Notes: generated from the letters alone by a model not told the origin. Shown: positions 40,389-50,824, counted from the first letter of the stretch. The stretch is DNA of 64,000 nucleotides from Rhodoferax sp. U2-2l (GCF_020594515.1 NZ_JAJCTH010000012.1:62001-126000); one strand, 5' to 3'. Made by a program: numbers and translations.

Positions 40389-41684
40389 TCACATCACATT
40401 CATGCGCTTGGCCTGCTCGGTCAGTTCGGCGCGAAAGTGCGGGTGGGCGATGCTGATCAACTCGCGCGCGCGCTGTTTGGCCGACTTGCCGCGCAGCTGC
40501 GCCACGCCGTATTCGGTGACCACGTAATTGATGTCGTTCTTGCTGGTGCTGACATGGGTGCCGGGCGACAGACACGGCACGATGCGCGAAATGCTGTGGT
40601 CTTTGGCGGTGGACGGCAGCACGATGAAGGCCTTGCCACCGCGCGACATGTTGGCCGCGCGCACAAAGTCGGCCTGGCCGCCGGTGCCCGAATACTGCAC
40701 ATGCCCCAGGCTCTCGGAGCCGCATTGGCCCAGCAAGTCAATCTGCAGTGTGGCGTTGATGGCCACCAGGTTGTCGTTCTGGCCGGCCAGCGTGGGGGCG
40801 TTGGTGTAATCCACCGGGTGAATTTCCAGCGCCGGGTTGCGGTCCATGAAGGTGTAGAGCTTTTTGGAACCCAGCGCAAAGGTTGCCACCATCTTGCCGG
40901 GCAGGTAGTTTTTGCGCCGGTTGGTGACCGCACCCGCTTCGAGCAAGGTCAGGATGCCGTCACCAATCATTTCGGTATGGATGCCCAAATCATGCTTGGC
41001 GGTGAGCTGCATCACCACCGCATCGGGGATGCCGCCGTAGCCAATCTGCAGGGTGGCGCCATCGTCAATCAGTTCGGCCACATACTTGCCAATGGCCTCC
41101 TGCACGTGGCCGATTTTCGGCAGGGCGACCTCGGGTACCGGCGTTTCGCTCTCCACCAAGCCAGCCACTTGCGAAATGTGGACATGGCAGTTGCCGTAGG
41201 CAAAAGGCACGTTGGGGTTGACTTCCAGCACCACGGCTCGCGCCTTGGCCACGGCGGCCATGGTGTAGTCGGCCCCCAGGCTGAGCGAAAAATAGCCGTG
41301 CGCGTCCATCGGTGAGGCCATGCTGAACACCACGTCAGCGGCCATCTGGCCGCGCCGGATCATGCAGGGGATTTCTGAAAAATAGTTGGGCAAAAAGTCA
41401 ATCCAGCCCGCTTGCCCGCCAGCGCGGGTGGCGGCACCATAAAACAGCGCCACATGCCGAACATGGTCCACCGTCTCGGGGTCCAGGTAGCCATACTTGT
41501 GCATCGCCAAAATCTGCGCCACCTTCACATCATGAAAACTGCGCCGCTGCCGGGACAAGGCGGCCAGCAAAGCGGGTGGCTCAGCCACACCGGTGGGCAC
41601 GATGATGCAATCACCGTCTCTGACCAGGTGCACGGCGTCGCTGGCGGACATTTTTTTCTTGGCGTAAGTTTCTTGGACTGACAT
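40389..41684 (-). CDS. Acetyl-CoA hydrolase/CoA-transferase family protein
   Basis: The 431-residue enzyme fits the family that includes acetyl-CoA:succinate and 4-hydroxybutyrate CoA-transferases. 'GDCIIVPTGVAEPPALLAAL' is near the N-terminus; 'LQIGYGGIPDAVVMQL', 'HTEMIGDGILTLLEAGAVTN' and 'QCGSESLGHVQYSGTGGQAD' follow, and the active-site Glu of the family is expected in this C-terminal half. The substrate is not determined. AAGGAG precedes the start MSVQETYAKKKMS. It is a single leftward gene. Confidence 0.88.
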   Translation of the reverse strand: MSVQETYAKKKMSASDAVHLVRDGDCIIVPTGVAEPPALLAALSRQRRSFHDVKVAQILAMHKYGYLDPETVDHVRHVALFYGAATRAGGQAGWIDFLPNYFSEIPCMIRRGQMAADVVFSMASPMDAHGYFSLSLGADYTMAAVAKARAVVLEVNPNVPFAYGNCHVHISQVAGLVESETPVPEVALPKIGHVQEAIGKYVAELIDDGATLQIGYGGIPDAVVMQLTAKHDLGIHTEMIGDGILTLLEAGAVTNRRKNYLPGKMVATFALGSKKLYTFMDRNPALEIHPVDYTNAPTLAGQNDNLVAINATLQIDLLGQCGSESLGHVQYSGTGGQADFVRAANMSRGGKAFIVLPSTAKDHSISRIVPCLSPGTHVSTSKNDINYVVTEYGVAQLRGKSAKQRARELISIAHPHFRAELTEQAKRMNVM

Positions 41685-41725
41685 GCTGGCTCCTTTTTTT
41701 GGGTGATGGATGTCCTCGGCGCTGC

Positions 41726-43168
41726 TCAATCTGCCTGCGGCGCAATCATTTCCGCGTAATCGTAAAGCGCCCCCAAAATCGCTTCACCGCGCTCGTCAGC
41801 CGTTTCTGCCAGCGTATCGAGCTGGTCAAACAGGGCGGTCAGGGTGAGGGCGCCGCCCTCACCTTCCAGCAGGCGCGCCGCGCGGTGAGCCTCCCAGGCG
41901 GCGGCTTCGTCGGCGGTCAAACTTTCAGGAAAGTTGCGGGCGCGGTAGCGCCATAACAACTCCGTCAGGCGGGTGTCGTCAAAGGCCGGACGGGCTTTGG
42001 CGAGCTGTTCAGGCGGACTGGCACGCAGGTCGTTCAGGCGGCGGCGGTCGGCGTTGCAGATGAAACCGCCATACAGGTCTTCGTCCACATCCACCGGGCC
42101 GGTGTGGCCGCGCTTGAAGACATCGGCCCAGATGGCGCTCATGTCCGGCAGGTCGCGCGCCTTGGCGGCGTTGTCCAGCTGCGCGGCCACGTCGATGCCC
42201 CAGCGCTGCGCCATCGGCTCGCTGAGCACTTTGAGGTTGCTCATCACCATCGGTGACTTGTTGACATGCACGGATTTGATGGGCAGGCGGCGCATTCCCT
42301 CGGGCAAATCAGCGCTGCGAGTGAACAGGCGTTGTTGGATCTGTGCGGCGTTCAAACTGGCCAATTCGCTCGGGTCTTGCGCCAGATCCCAGGCCAGCAG
42401 TTCGTTTTTGTTACCCGGGTGCATGGCCAGCGGCCACATCAGCGCCAGGCAGCCGCGCTCAGGCGCGAACATGCCCGAGATGTGCCAAAACGGCCGCGCG
42501 TTTTTCAGGGTGGCGGGCAAGCCCAATTCCGAGAGCACCCGGTCCTTTTTGTGCAAGCCAAAACAGAAGTCAAACAGGCGTGGCTGCGCGGTTTTGATCA
42601 GCCGCGCCAGCGCGATCGTGGCGTGCACGTCGCTCAGCGCGTCATGGGCGGATTCGTGCGCCAAGCCGTTGGCGGCGGTCAGGTCGGTGAGTTTGAAGCT
42701 GGGTTTGCCGTCCGGTTTAGTCGGCCAGGTGATGCCATCAGGCCGCAGCGCATAGGCGGTGCGCACCACGTCAAGCAGGTCCCAGCGGCCGCAGTCGTTT
42801 TGCCATTCACGGGCGTACGGGTCAATCAGGTTGCGCCAGAACATGAAGCGGGTGATTTCATCGTCGAAGCGGATGGTGTTGTAACCCACGCCGACCGTGC
42901 CGGGAAAGCTCAGCAATTGCTCGATCTGCGCGGCAAACTGGTGTTCCGGGAGGCCTTTGGCCAGGCATTCCTGCGGCGTGATGCCGGTGATCAGGCAGGC
43001 CTCGGGCTCGGGCAAAAAGTCGTTGGCAGGCTGGCAATACAGCATCACCGGCTCACCCAGCGGGTTCAAGTCAGCATCGGTGCGAATGGCGGCAAACTGC
43101 GCCGGACGGGCGCTGCGGGTGTTGGCACCAAAGGTTTCGTAGTCGTGCCAGAGAAAAGTATGGGTCAT
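41726..43168 (-). CDS. sbcB: Exodeoxyribonuclease I
   Basis: The 480-residue enzyme degrades single-stranded DNA 3' to 5' and has the DEDDh nuclease motifs: 'FLWHDYETFGANTRSARPAQ' (first Asp and Glu), 'TVGVGYNTIRFDDEITRFMF' and 'ESAHDALSDVHATIALARLI' (His and Asp). The C-terminal SH3-like and helical parts include 'NKSPMVMSNLKVLSEPMAQR'. ATG 43168 directly follows the relA stop, with 5 bases between, so the two are probably co-transcribed. The long open frame upstream of the ATG lies in relA. Confidence 0.95.
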   Translation of the reverse strand: MTHTFLWHDYETFGANTRSARPAQFAAIRTDADLNPLGEPVMLYCQPANDFLPEPEACLITGITPQECLAKGLPEHQFAAQIEQLLSFPGTVGVGYNTIRFDDEITRFMFWRNLIDPYAREWQNDCGRWDLLDVVRTAYALRPDGITWPTKPDGKPSFKLTDLTAANGLAHESAHDALSDVHATIALARLIKTAQPRLFDFCFGLHKKDRVLSELGLPATLKNARPFWHISGMFAPERGCLALMWPLAMHPGNKNELLAWDLAQDPSELASLNAAQIQQRLFTRSADLPEGMRRLPIKSVHVNKSPMVMSNLKVLSEPMAQRWGIDVAAQLDNAAKARDLPDMSAIWADVFKRGHTGPVDVDEDLYGGFICNADRRRLNDLRASPPEQLAKARPAFDDTRLTELLWRYRARNFPESLTADEAAAWEAHRAARLLEGEGGALTLTALFDQLDTLAETADERGEAILGALYDYAEMIAPQAD

Positions 43169-43173
43169 GTTGT

Positions 43174-45423
43174 TTATTTTCTGCGGGCCGAACTCACTCC
43201 CGGCAGCTCGGCCACCAGGCCCAGAACCTTGTGCAGGCGGCCCGAATCCGACACCTCCACGGTAAACGTCATCCACGCCGTGCCCTTGATGGACTGGGTC
43301 TGCACCCCGATGACGTTCATCTTCTCCTTGGTGAACACCTCGGAAATATCGCGCAGCAGGCCCTGGCGGTCGTGCGCCTGCACAGCCACATCCACCGGGT
43401 ACACCGAACCACTCACCGCCTGCGCCACACCCCACTCCACATCGATCAGGCGTTCACCATTTCTGGCCACCATTTCTTTCAAATTGCTGCAGTCCTTGCG
43501 GTGCACGCTGACGCCTTTGCCACGGGTGACAAAACCACAGATCGCATCCGGCGGGGCGGGTTTGCAGCACTTGGCCATCTGGGTCATGAGTGAATCCACA
43601 CCCACCACCAGCAGCCCGCCTTTGGTCGGGTTGTCGCCCGAGCGGGGTTTGCGCAGAAGCGGCAAATTGGCATCAAACTGCGGTGCCTCCGGCGGGCGCA
43701 GCAGTTGCTCAATGGTGCGCAGCGAAAACTCGTCCTTGCCCACATCTTCAAACAGGGCGTTGGCGTTCTCGAACCCCAGTTGCACCGCCAGGTCGTCGAG
43801 CTTGAGCGCGGTTTTGCCTTCACGCTGCAGCAGTTTCTCAACCGCCTCGCGGCCTTTGGCGATGGTTTCACTGAGGGCCAGCGCGTTGAACCAGGCGCGC
43901 ACCTTGGTGCGGGCGCGGTGGCTGGCCAGGTAACCCAGGTCGGCATTGAGCCAGTCGCGTGACGGGCCACCCTCTTTGGCGGCAGACACCTCCACGGTCT
44001 GGCCGTTCTTGAGCGGTGTGTTCAGCGGCACCATGGCGCCGTCCACCCGCGCACCGCGGCAGCGGTGGCCCAGGTCGGTGTGTACGGTGTACGCAAAATC
44101 GACCGGTGTGGCGCCTTGCGGCAGCTCGACGATGGCGGCGTCTGGCGTCAGCACATAAATACGGTCGTCCAGCAGGGTTTCCGGCTGCACGCCCGACAAA
44201 TCGCGCTCCCACGCCAGCAGCTGGCGCAGCACGGCGATCTTGGCGTCATAGGCGCCGGTGGCCGACACCCCCGCGTAACCTTTGGCACCGGCTTCTTTGT
44301 AAGCCCAGTGCGCCGCCACACCGTTTTCGGCGTGGTCGTGCATGGCCTGGGTGCGGATCTGGATCTCGGTCGGCAGCCCATCTGCATCACGCACCACGGT
44401 GTGCAAGGACTGGTAACCATTGACCTTGGGTTTGGCGATGTAATCGTCAAACTCTTCGGTGATCGGTTTGAAATGGTCGTGCACCCAGCTCAGGGCGCCG
44501 TAACACTCCGGCACGCTGGCCACCACGATGCGCAGCGCGCGCACGTCATACACCTTGTCGAACCCGAGCGACTTGCCACGCATCTTTTTGACAATGCTGT
44601 AGATGTGTTTGGGCCGCCCCGACACCGAGGCATGGATGCCATTGACGTTCAGGTCATGCTCCAGCTGGCTGCGCAAACGCTCCACATGGGCTTCGCGCTC
44701 AACCCGCTTTTCGTCCAGCAGCCGGGCCACCTGTTTGTAGGTGTCGGGCTCCAGAAAGCGGAACGCCAGGTCTTCCAGCTCCCACTTGATCTCCCAAATG
44801 CCCAGCCGGTTGGCCAGCGGCGCGAACACCTGCAGCGATTCAGCCGCCACGCCATCGGGCACGGGGAGCTTGCTGGCAGCAAAAAAACGCAGCGTTTGCA
44901 GCCGCGAGGCCAGGCGCAGCATCACCACGCGCAGGTCACGCGAGAAAGCCAGCAGCATCTTGCGCACGTTTTCGGTCTGCACGGCGGCCGCTTGCTGCGC
45001 CGCCGGGGTGTCGGTAGCCGCCGTGGCTTTGGCCGCCTTGGCGGCCTTGGCCTGGCGCGCCTGACGCTGCACCCGCACCAGCTTGGTGGTCTCGATGGCC
45101 AGCGCGGCAAAGTTGTCGCCAAACGCCTTGGCAATCACCTCCTGCGGCTTGTTCAGGTGGTCACAGGTGTAGACCAGGTAACTCGCCGCCTGCATCGCCT
45201 CCGAGCCACCAATGTCTTTCAAAATCACAGCCACGGCGTCCGCATGGGCCAGCGTGTTTTCGCCGGTGTCCAGCGTTTCGCAAGACAGCAGGGGTTCGGC
45301 AAAAGCACGGGCGCGCACCAGCGCCTGGGGATGGTCGGGCAGGGTTTCTGCAATGGCCGCCACCACGGGCAGCACGGGTTTGACCGCCTTGACAGGCGCC
45401 GCCTCGGAGACTGAACTTTTCAT
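43174..45423 (-). CDS. relA: GTP pyrophosphokinase RelA (stringent response)
   Basis: The 749-residue protein has a degenerate HD domain (about 40-190), a synthetase domain ('YDVRALRIVVASVPECYGAL', 'KPKVNGYQSLHTVVRDADGL' and 'IRTQAMHDHAENGVAAHWAY'), a TGS domain ('DDRIYVLTPDAAIVELPQGA') and a C-terminal ACT domain. The His-Asp pair of a hydrolase is missing from the HD region ('LVYTCDHLNK'), so this is RelA, not a bifunctional SpoT. A Lys/Ala-rich insertion (QARQAKAAKAAKATAA) lies near residues 115-140. It makes (p)ppGpp on ribosomes when tRNAs are uncharged. Confidence 0.95.
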   Translation of the reverse strand: MKSSVSEAAPVKAVKPVLPVVAAIAETLPDHPQALVRARAFAEPLLSCETLDTGENTLAHADAVAVILKDIGGSEAMQAASYLVYTCDHLNKPQEVIAKAFGDNFAALAIETTKLVRVQRQARQAKAAKAAKATAATDTPAAQQAAAVQTENVRKMLLAFSRDLRVVMLRLASRLQTLRFFAASKLPVPDGVAAESLQVFAPLANRLGIWEIKWELEDLAFRFLEPDTYKQVARLLDEKRVEREAHVERLRSQLEHDLNVNGIHASVSGRPKHIYSIVKKMRGKSLGFDKVYDVRALRIVVASVPECYGALSWVHDHFKPITEEFDDYIAKPKVNGYQSLHTVVRDADGLPTEIQIRTQAMHDHAENGVAAHWAYKEAGAKGYAGVSATGAYDAKIAVLRQLLAWERDLSGVQPETLLDDRIYVLTPDAAIVELPQGATPVDFAYTVHTDLGHRCRGARVDGAMVPLNTPLKNGQTVEVSAAKEGGPSRDWLNADLGYLASHRARTKVRAWFNALALSETIAKGREAVEKLLQREGKTALKLDDLAVQLGFENANALFEDVGKDEFSLRTIEQLLRPPEAPQFDANLPLLRKPRSGDNPTKGGLLVVGVDSLMTQMAKCCKPAPPDAICGFVTRGKGVSVHRKDCSNLKEMVARNGERLIDVEWGVAQAVSGSVYPVDVAVQAHDRQGLLRDISEVFTKEKMNVIGVQTQSIKGTAWMTFTVEVSDSGRLHKVLGLVAELPGVSSARRK

Positions 45424-45475
45424 GAAAACGTCTGGTCTTGTTCTTGTATCGATTGCGTGTGTAGCCCCATCGGGC

Positions 45476-46372
45476 TCAACCCAACAGAAAAGACACCACC
45501 GCGTCCACCTGGTCGTGCGCCACCAAGGTGGGCGCGTGGCCCACACCGGCAAATTCGATCAGGCGGGCTTTGGGGCCGCGCTGGGTCATGGCGTGGGCGG
45601 TGGCGGTGGCGAGCAAGTCAGAATCCGCCCCGCGCAGCAGCAGCGTTTGCGCCGTGATCTGGTCGTAGGCCTGCCACAACATGGCCTCGCCCTGCGCGGC
45701 AGACTCGGCGGTGACCGCCTTGAAGGGCTCGGCCAGGGCCGGGTCATAACGCAGCGTGAGGCGCCCCGAGCCATCGTCGGCAGGCTTGATCTGCGGGCGC
45801 GTCAGCGTCAGCCATTGTTCAGGCGTGTGCGGGCCGAAGCTGCTGGCAATGGCCCATAACGCATCGGCAGCCTCTTGTTCGGTGTCAAACATCGGCACTT
45901 TGCCCAGATATTGGCCGATGCGCTGCAACGCCTGCCATTCAATTGCCGGGCCCACGTCATTGAGCACCAGACGGCGCACCTGGGCAAACGGCGGCAGCTC
46001 GGGCTGGCCCGCCACGGCGATGCCCATCAAGCCGCCCATGCTGGTGCCCACCCAGTCCAGCGTGCTGGGCTGCAACTGTGCCAGCAGCGCCAGCATGTCG
46101 GCCGCGTAAAACGGAATCTGGTAACCCTGCGGGTCTTTCAGCCACTCGCTCTGGCCACGACCCGCCACGTCCGGGCAGATCACCTGAAGGGCGTCACCTG
46201 CCTTGTCGCACAACGCCTGCGCCAGCGTGTCAAAGTCGCGCCCTTGGCGGGTCAGGCCGTGCACACACAGCACCACGTGGCTGCTAGCCAGGTTGCCCCA
46301 GCGCCAATAGGCCATACGGTGACCGCCCTGGGCATCGGGGCAATGGATGAATTCAAGCGTCGGATCGGACAT
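45476..46372 (-). CDS. Alpha/beta hydrolase
   Basis: The 298-residue protein has the alpha/beta hydrolase fold: an oxyanion region 'VLCVHGLTRQGRDFD', the nucleophile elbow 'WVGTSMGGLMGIAVAGQPE' (Ser in GTSMG), the acid in 'LLLRGADSDLLATATAH' and the catalytic His in 'FAGVGHAPTLVAHDQ'. The substrate is unknown. It diverges from the 3-hydroxybutyrate dehydrogenase gene, so a role in hydroxyalkanoate metabolism is possible but speculative. Confidence 0.88.
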   Translation of the reverse strand: MSDPTLEFIHCPDAQGGHRMAYWRWGNLASSHVVLCVHGLTRQGRDFDTLAQALCDKAGDALQVICPDVAGRGQSEWLKDPQGYQIPFYAADMLALLAQLQPSTLDWVGTSMGGLMGIAVAGQPELPPFAQVRRLVLNDVGPAIEWQALQRIGQYLGKVPMFDTEQEAADALWAIASSFGPHTPEQWLTLTRPQIKPADDGSGRLTLRYDPALAEPFKAVTAESAAQGEAMLWQAYDQITAQTLLLRGADSDLLATATAHAMTQRGPKARLIEFAGVGHAPTLVAHDQVDAVVSFLLG

Positions 46373-46473
46373 GGTGGAGCATCACTGGATAATGACTGCA
46401 TCCTAATTCAAACCGGATCACCGCCCTACTTTGGCGCCCCCAACCCATCTATTTTTTTGCGGAGAAGACCCCC

Positions 46474-47244
46474 ATGCTCAAAGGTAAAACAGCGCTCGTC
46501 ACCGGCTCCACCAGCGGCATCGGCCTGGGCATTGCCAAGGCGCTGGCAGCGCAAGGCGCCAACATCGTGCTCAACGGTTTTGGCGATGTGGACGGCCCCA
46601 CGGCGGAAGTGGCCGCGCTGGGTGTGCAGGTGGCTTACCACGGCGCGGACATGAGCAAGCCCGCCGAGATTGGCGAGATGATGGCCTTTGCAACCGAGAA
46701 GTTCGGCCGGGTCGATATCCTGGTCAACAACGCCGGCATCCAGCACGTAGCGCGCATTGAAAACTTTGCGCCCGAGCGCTGGGACGCGATCATTGCCATC
46801 AATTTAAGCAGCGCCTTCCACGCCACCCGGCTGGCGCTGCCCGCCATGCAAGCCGCAGGCTGGGGCCGCATCATCAACCTGGCCTCGGTCCACGGCCTGG
46901 TCGCCTCGGCAGAAAAGTCGGCTTATGTGGCGGCCAAACACGGCATCGTGGGGCTAACCAAGGTCACCGCGCTGGAAAACGCCACCACCGGTGTCACCTG
47001 CAACGCCATCTGTCCCGGCTGGGTGCTGACCCCGCTGGTGCAAAAGCAGGTGGATGCCAAGGCGGCGGCGCTGGGGGTCTCCAATGACGAGGCCACGGGT
47101 TTGCTGCTGGGCGAAAAAGAACCTTCCAAACAGTTCACCACCCCTGAAGAACTGGGCGCGCTCGCCGTGTTTTTCTGCTCCCCCGCAGGCAACAACGTGC
47201 GCGGTGTGGCCTGGAACATGGATGGCGGCTGGGCCGCGCAGTGA
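46474..47244 (+). CDS. bdhA: 3-hydroxybutyrate dehydrogenase (SDR family)
   Basis: The 256-residue short-chain dehydrogenase has the NAD-binding 'TGSTSGIGLGIAKALAAQGA', 'NNAGIQHVA', the active-site Ser in 'INLASVHGLVASAEK' and Tyr-x3-Lys as 'AYVAAKHGIVGL'. The overall sequence, including 'WVLTPLVQKQVDAKAAALGV' and 'LLGEKEPSKQFTTPEELGAL', matches D-3-hydroxybutyrate dehydrogenases, which oxidise 3-hydroxybutyrate to acetoacetate in polyhydroxybutyrate turnover. GGAGA precedes the ATG. Confidence 0.93.
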   Translation: MLKGKTALVTGSTSGIGLGIAKALAAQGANIVLNGFGDVDGPTAEVAALGVQVAYHGADMSKPAEIGEMMAFATEKFGRVDILVNNAGIQHVARIENFAPERWDAIIAINLSSAFHATRLALPAMQAAGWGRIINLASVHGLVASAEKSAYVAAKHGIVGLTKVTALENATTGVTCNAICPGWVLTPLVQKQVDAKAAALGVSNDEATGLLLGEKEPSKQFTTPEELGALAVFFCSPAGNNVRGVAWNMDGGWAAQ

Positions 47245-47310
47245 ACCCACGGCCAGCCCATCGCGCCTCTGGATATCGCCGCTGCCCCTGATCGACGCGG
47301 GACTGGGGCG

Positions 47311-48564
47311 CTATTTTTCTTGCAGATACTGCAACACGCCCCGCCCCGCGTGCGCGCCGCTGGCCAGGCAGGCGGTGAGCAGGTAGCCCCCTGTGGGCGC
47401 TTCCCAATCCAGCATCTCACCGGCGCAGAAGACACCGGGTAAGGCCTCCAGCATCAGTTGCGGGCTCATGGCCTCAAACGTCACACCACCGGCCGTGCTG
47501 ATGGCTTCGTCCAGCGGGCGCGTGGCCTGCAGCCTGATCGGCAAGGCCTTGATGGCGCCAGCCAGTTGGGCCGGGTCGTGCAGTTGCGCTTTGGTCAGCA
47601 GTTCATACAAAATCGCCGCTTTGATTCCATCAATGTGCAGTCGGCTTTTGAGGTGATTGGACAGTGAACGTGTGCCGCGCGGGTGCAACACTTGGGCCAG
47701 CACCCAGTCGACCGACCGGTCGGGTAGCAGATCCAACGCAAAACTCGCCTCGCCCCGGGCCAGGAGATCATCACGCAGCAGGTGTGAGGCGGCGTAGATC
47801 AGGCTGCCTTCCACGCCGGTGGCCGTGGCAACAAACTCGCCGCGCCGTTGAAAGCGCACACCGTTGGCCGATGGCAATGTGATCGCCACCGACTTGAACG
47901 GTTGCCCGGCAAAGTGGCTGGCAAAGTATTCACTCCAGCCACCCGAGACGTCAAAACCACAGTTGGCCGGCAGCAGAGGCGCCACGGTCACGCCCTGGTC
48001 GCGCAGCCAGGGCACCCAGGCACCGTCAGAACCCAGCCGGGCCCAACTGCCACCCCCCAAGGCCAGCACCACGGCATCAGCCTGCACAACTTTGGGGCCG
48101 TCAGGGGTTTCAAAGCGCAGGCTGGTCGCGCCGTTGCCATCCGCGTTCCATCCGGTCCAGCGGTGGCGCATGAAAAATTGCACCGGTGAACCGATGGCCG
48201 GGTGACGCAACTGATGCAGCCAGGCGCGCAACAGCGGTGCGGCCTTCATGTCCACCGGAAAAACGCGCCCCGAGCTGCCCACATAGGTCTCAATGCCCAA
48301 CGCGGTCGCCCAGGCGCGCACGCCGTCGGCATCCAAGGTCTTGAAGATGGCCTCCAACTCGGCGCGCCGCGGCCCGTAACGTGAGGCAAACCGGTCCGCT
48401 GGCTCGGAGTGGGTCAGGTTCAGCCCACCCTTGCCGGCCAGCAAAAACTTGCGTCCCACGCTGGGCATGGCATCCAACACACTGACGCTCACACCGGCTT
48501 GCGCCAGCACACTGGCTGCCATCAAACCACTGGGTCCGGCACCTACCACCATCACATGCTTCAT
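47311..48564 (-). CDS. FAD-dependent oxidoreductase, HI0933/YhiN family
   Basis: The 417-residue flavoprotein begins with the dinucleotide-binding motif '[20 protein letters not shown]' and the family block '[20 protein letters not shown]'. It ends with '[20 protein letters not shown]'. The family (TIGR03862/HI0933-like) has no confirmed substrate. It converges with bdhA and diverges from trxA. Confidence 0.9.
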   Translation of the reverse strand: MKHVMVVGAGPSGLMAASVLAQAGVSVSVLDAMPSVGRKFLLAGKGGLNLTHSEPADRFASRYGPRRAELEAIFKTLDADGVRAWATALGIETYVGSSGRVFPVDMKAAPLLRAWLHQLRHPAIGSPVQFFMRHRWTGWNADGNGATSLRFETPDGPKVVQADAVVLALGGGSWARLGSDGAWVPWLRDQGVTVAPLLPANCGFDVSGGWSEYFASHFAGQPFKSVAITLPSANGVRFQRRGEFVATATGVEGSLIYAASHLLRDDLLARGEASFALDLLPDRSVDWVLAQVLHPRGTRSLSNHLKSRLHIDGIKAAILYELLTKAQLHDPAQLAGAIKALPIRLQATRPLDEAISTAGGVTFEAMSPQLMLEALPGVFCAGEMLDWEAPTGGYLLTACLASGAHAGRGVLQYLQEK

Positions 48565-48640
48565 GGGTCAAATTACTTTCTCAGATGATTTCTGTCACAA
48601 TTTCGGCATTCTTTACTCTACATATTCAACAGGAAAAAAC

Positions 48641-48973
48641 ATGGCCAGTGAACTGATCAAACATGTGTCCGATGCGTCTTTTGAAGGCGATGTCCTTCAA
48701 TCGAGCATCCCGGTGCTGGTGGACTACTGGGCAGAATGGTGTGGTCCCTGCAAAATGATTGCGCCGATTCTGGACGAAGTATCGGTGGCTTATGAAGGCA
48801 AAGTGCAGATCGCCAAAATGAATGTCGACGAGAACCGCGACATTCCTGCCAAGTTTGGCATCCGTGGCATTCCCACCCTGATGATGTTCAAGAACGGCCA
48901 ATTGGCCGCTACCAAGGTGGGTGCCATGAGCAAGTCACAACTCACCGCCTTCATCGACCAACACTTGGCTTGA
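48641..48973 (+). CDS. trxA: Thioredoxin
   Basis: The 110-residue protein has the active site WCGPC at residues 33-37, the cis-Pro segment '[15 protein letters not shown]' and the standard Trx fold length. It is the general cytoplasmic disulfide reductant. The ATG is preceded by AGGA; the open frame extends upstream, but with no Trx similarity. A terminator follows at 49006-49031. Confidence 0.97.
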   Translation: MASELIKHVSDASFEGDVLQSSIPVLVDYWAEWCGPCKMIAPILDEVSVAYEGKVQIAKMNVDENRDIPAKFGIRGIPTLMMFKNGQLAATKVGAMSKSQLTAFIDQHLA

Positions 48974-49005
48974 TTTTGACAGCCGGGCCTCATCAGCCTA
49001 CGCCT

Positions 49006-49031
49006 CCCCGGTGCGTCAACCCGGGTTTTTT
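49006..49031 (+). terminator. Terminator after trxA
   Basis: A CCCCGG arm (49006-49011) pairs with CCGGG (49021-49025), followed by six T residues. The stem is short but strong. It separates trxA from the rho leader. Confidence 0.6.
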
Positions 49032-49171
49032 CCTGTCATAATTCACCCGCTTGCCAGCCCCCATCAAGGGCATGACAAGGTCTCCGGCAGAGGCTCATGC
49101 GACTTGAACACACCAAGTCCAGCCGCCAACCCTCCCCCGTTTAGCACCTCCCCCTTTCACAGCGTCATTCC

Positions 49172-50434
49172 ATGCATTTAAACGAACTCAAGGCACTGCA
49201 CGTGTCAGAAGTCCTCAAGCAAGCTGAAGATCTTGAGATTGAAAACACCGGGCGCATGCGCAAACAGGAGCTGATGTTTGCCATCATCAAGAAACGCGCC
49301 CGCGCCGGGGAACAGATTTTTGCCGACGGTGTGCTTGAAATTTTGCCCGACGGCTTTGGCTTTTTGCGCAGTCCCGACACCAGCTACACCGCCAGCACCG
49401 ACGACATCTACATCAGCCCAAGCCAGGTGCGCCGCTTCAACCTGCACACGGGTGACATGATTGAAGGTGAAGTGCGCACGCCCAAAGATGGCGAGCGTTA
49501 CTTTGCCCTGAACAAGCTGGAAAAGGTCAACGGCGGTGGCCCCGAAGAAAACAAACACAAGGTGATGTTCGAGAACCTGACGCCACTGTTCCCCAAGGAA
49601 CAGATGCGGCTTGAGCGCGATATCAAGAGCGACGAAAACATCACCGGGCGCGTGATCGACATCATTGCGCCCATTGGCAAAGGCCAGCGTGCCCTGATCG
49701 TGGCGCAGCCCAAGAGCGGTAAAACGGTGATGATGCAGCACATTGCCCACGCTATCTCCACCAACTATCCCGACAGCTACCTGATGGTGCTGCTGATCGA
49801 CGAGCGGCCTGAAGAAGTGACCGAAATGCAGCGCACCGTCAAAGGTGAGGTGATTGCCTCCACCTTTGACGAGCCCGCTGCGCGCCACGTGCATGTGGCG
49901 GAGATGGTGATCGAACGCGCCAAGCGTCTGGTCGAGTTGAAAAAAGACGTGGTGATTCTGCTGGACTCCATCACCCGCCTGGCCCGTGCCTACAACAACG
50001 TGGTGCCATCCTCCGGCAAGGTGCTGACCGGTGGTGTCGATTCCAACGCCCTGCAGCGGCCCAAGCGCTTCCTGGGTGCGGCGCGCAATGTGGAAGAAGG
50101 CGGCTCGCTGACCATCATTGCGACCGCGCTGGTGGATACCGGCAGCCGCATGGACGAAGTGATTTTTGAAGAGTTCAAGGGCACCGGCAACTCGGAAATC
50201 CACCTGGACCGCCGTTTGTACGAAAAACGCGTGTTCCCCTCCATCCAGCTCAACCGCAGCGGCACCCGCCGCGAAGAACTGCTGTTGCAACCCGAAATTC
50301 TGCAAAAAACCCGCATCCTGCGCCAGTTCCTGTACAACATGGACGAGGTCGAGTCGATGGAAATGGTCTTGAAGCAAATGAAGGCCACCAAGAACAACAG
50401 CGAGTTCTTCGACATGATGCGTCGGGGTGGTTGA
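49172..50434 (+). CDS. rho: Transcription termination factor Rho
   Basis: The 420-residue hexameric helicase opens '[20 protein letters not shown]' (N-terminal helical domain). A cold-shock-like RNA-binding domain follows at about 50-120 ('[20 protein letters not shown]'). The ATPase has P-loop '[17 protein letters not shown]' near 170-186, '[20 protein letters not shown]' and the R-loop '[20 protein letters not shown]'. The length is typical. The 140-bp leader between the trxA terminator and the ATG may allow Rho to regulate itself, as in enterobacteria. Confidence 0.98.
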   Translation: MHLNELKALHVSEVLKQAEDLEIENTGRMRKQELMFAIIKKRARAGEQIFADGVLEILPDGFGFLRSPDTSYTASTDDIYISPSQVRRFNLHTGDMIEGEVRTPKDGERYFALNKLEKVNGGGPEENKHKVMFENLTPLFPKEQMRLERDIKSDENITGRVIDIIAPIGKGQRALIVAQPKSGKTVMMQHIAHAISTNYPDSYLMVLLIDERPEEVTEMQRTVKGEVIASTFDEPAARHVHVAEMVIERAKRLVELKKDVVILLDSITRLARAYNNVVPSSGKVLTGGVDSNALQRPKRFLGAARNVEEGGSLTIIATALVDTGSRMDEVIFEEFKGTGNSEIHLDRRLYEKRVFPSIQLNRSGTRREELLLQPEILQKTRILRQFLYNMDEVESMEMVLKQMKATKNNSEFFDMMRRGG

Positions 50435-50448
50435 TCATTTGGCTGGTT

Positions 50449-50454
50449 TATAAT
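50449..50454 (+). promoter_or_regulatory. -10 element of rpmE2
   Basis: TATAAT lies 15 bp after the rho stop and 92 bp before the rpmE2 ATG. No good -35 is present at the standard distance, so a separate promoter for the L31 gene is likely but unproven. Confidence 0.4.
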
Positions 50455-50546
50455 CCAAGGCTTTTCGCGATAAGTACGAGCGGCTTTGAATTGCACATCG
50501 GGTTTGTGCAAGGGCTGACGCGGCTAACGCAACTGATGGAGAACTC

Positions 50547-50804
50547 ATGAAAAAAGGCATTCACCCCAATTACCGCGAAGTTTGCTTCCAGGACATGTCC
50601 AATGGTTTCAAATTCGTCACTCGCTCTTGCGCCAGCGCCAAAGAGATGATCACCATGGAAGACGGCCGCGAGCTGCCGTTGTACAAGCTGGACACCACCA
50701 GCGAGTCGCACCCCTTCTACACCGGCACACAAAAATCCGTGGACAACATGGGTGGCCGTGTTGAGCGCTTCCGCAACCGCTTCGGCAAAACTGCTGCCAA
50801 GTAA
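50547..50804 (+). CDS. rpmE2: 50S ribosomal protein L31, type B
   Basis: The 85-residue protein ('[20 protein letters not shown]', '[20 protein letters not shown]', '[10 protein letters not shown]') is the type B L31, which lacks the CxxC zinc pairs of type A. It belongs to the large-subunit central protuberance. TGGAG precedes the ATG. A strong terminator follows. Confidence 0.96.
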   Translation: MKKGIHPNYREVCFQDMSNGFKFVTRSCASAKEMITMEDGRELPLYKLDTTSESHPFYTGTQKSVDNMGGRVERFRNRFGKTAAK

Positions 50805-50824
50805 GCACACATTTGCGCTCTGCC

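Noticed and set aside
44065-45414. Plus-strand ORF of 449 residues opposite relA
   Set aside because: It is a reverse-frame shadow rich in His, Gln and Arg; relA is fully supported on the other strand.
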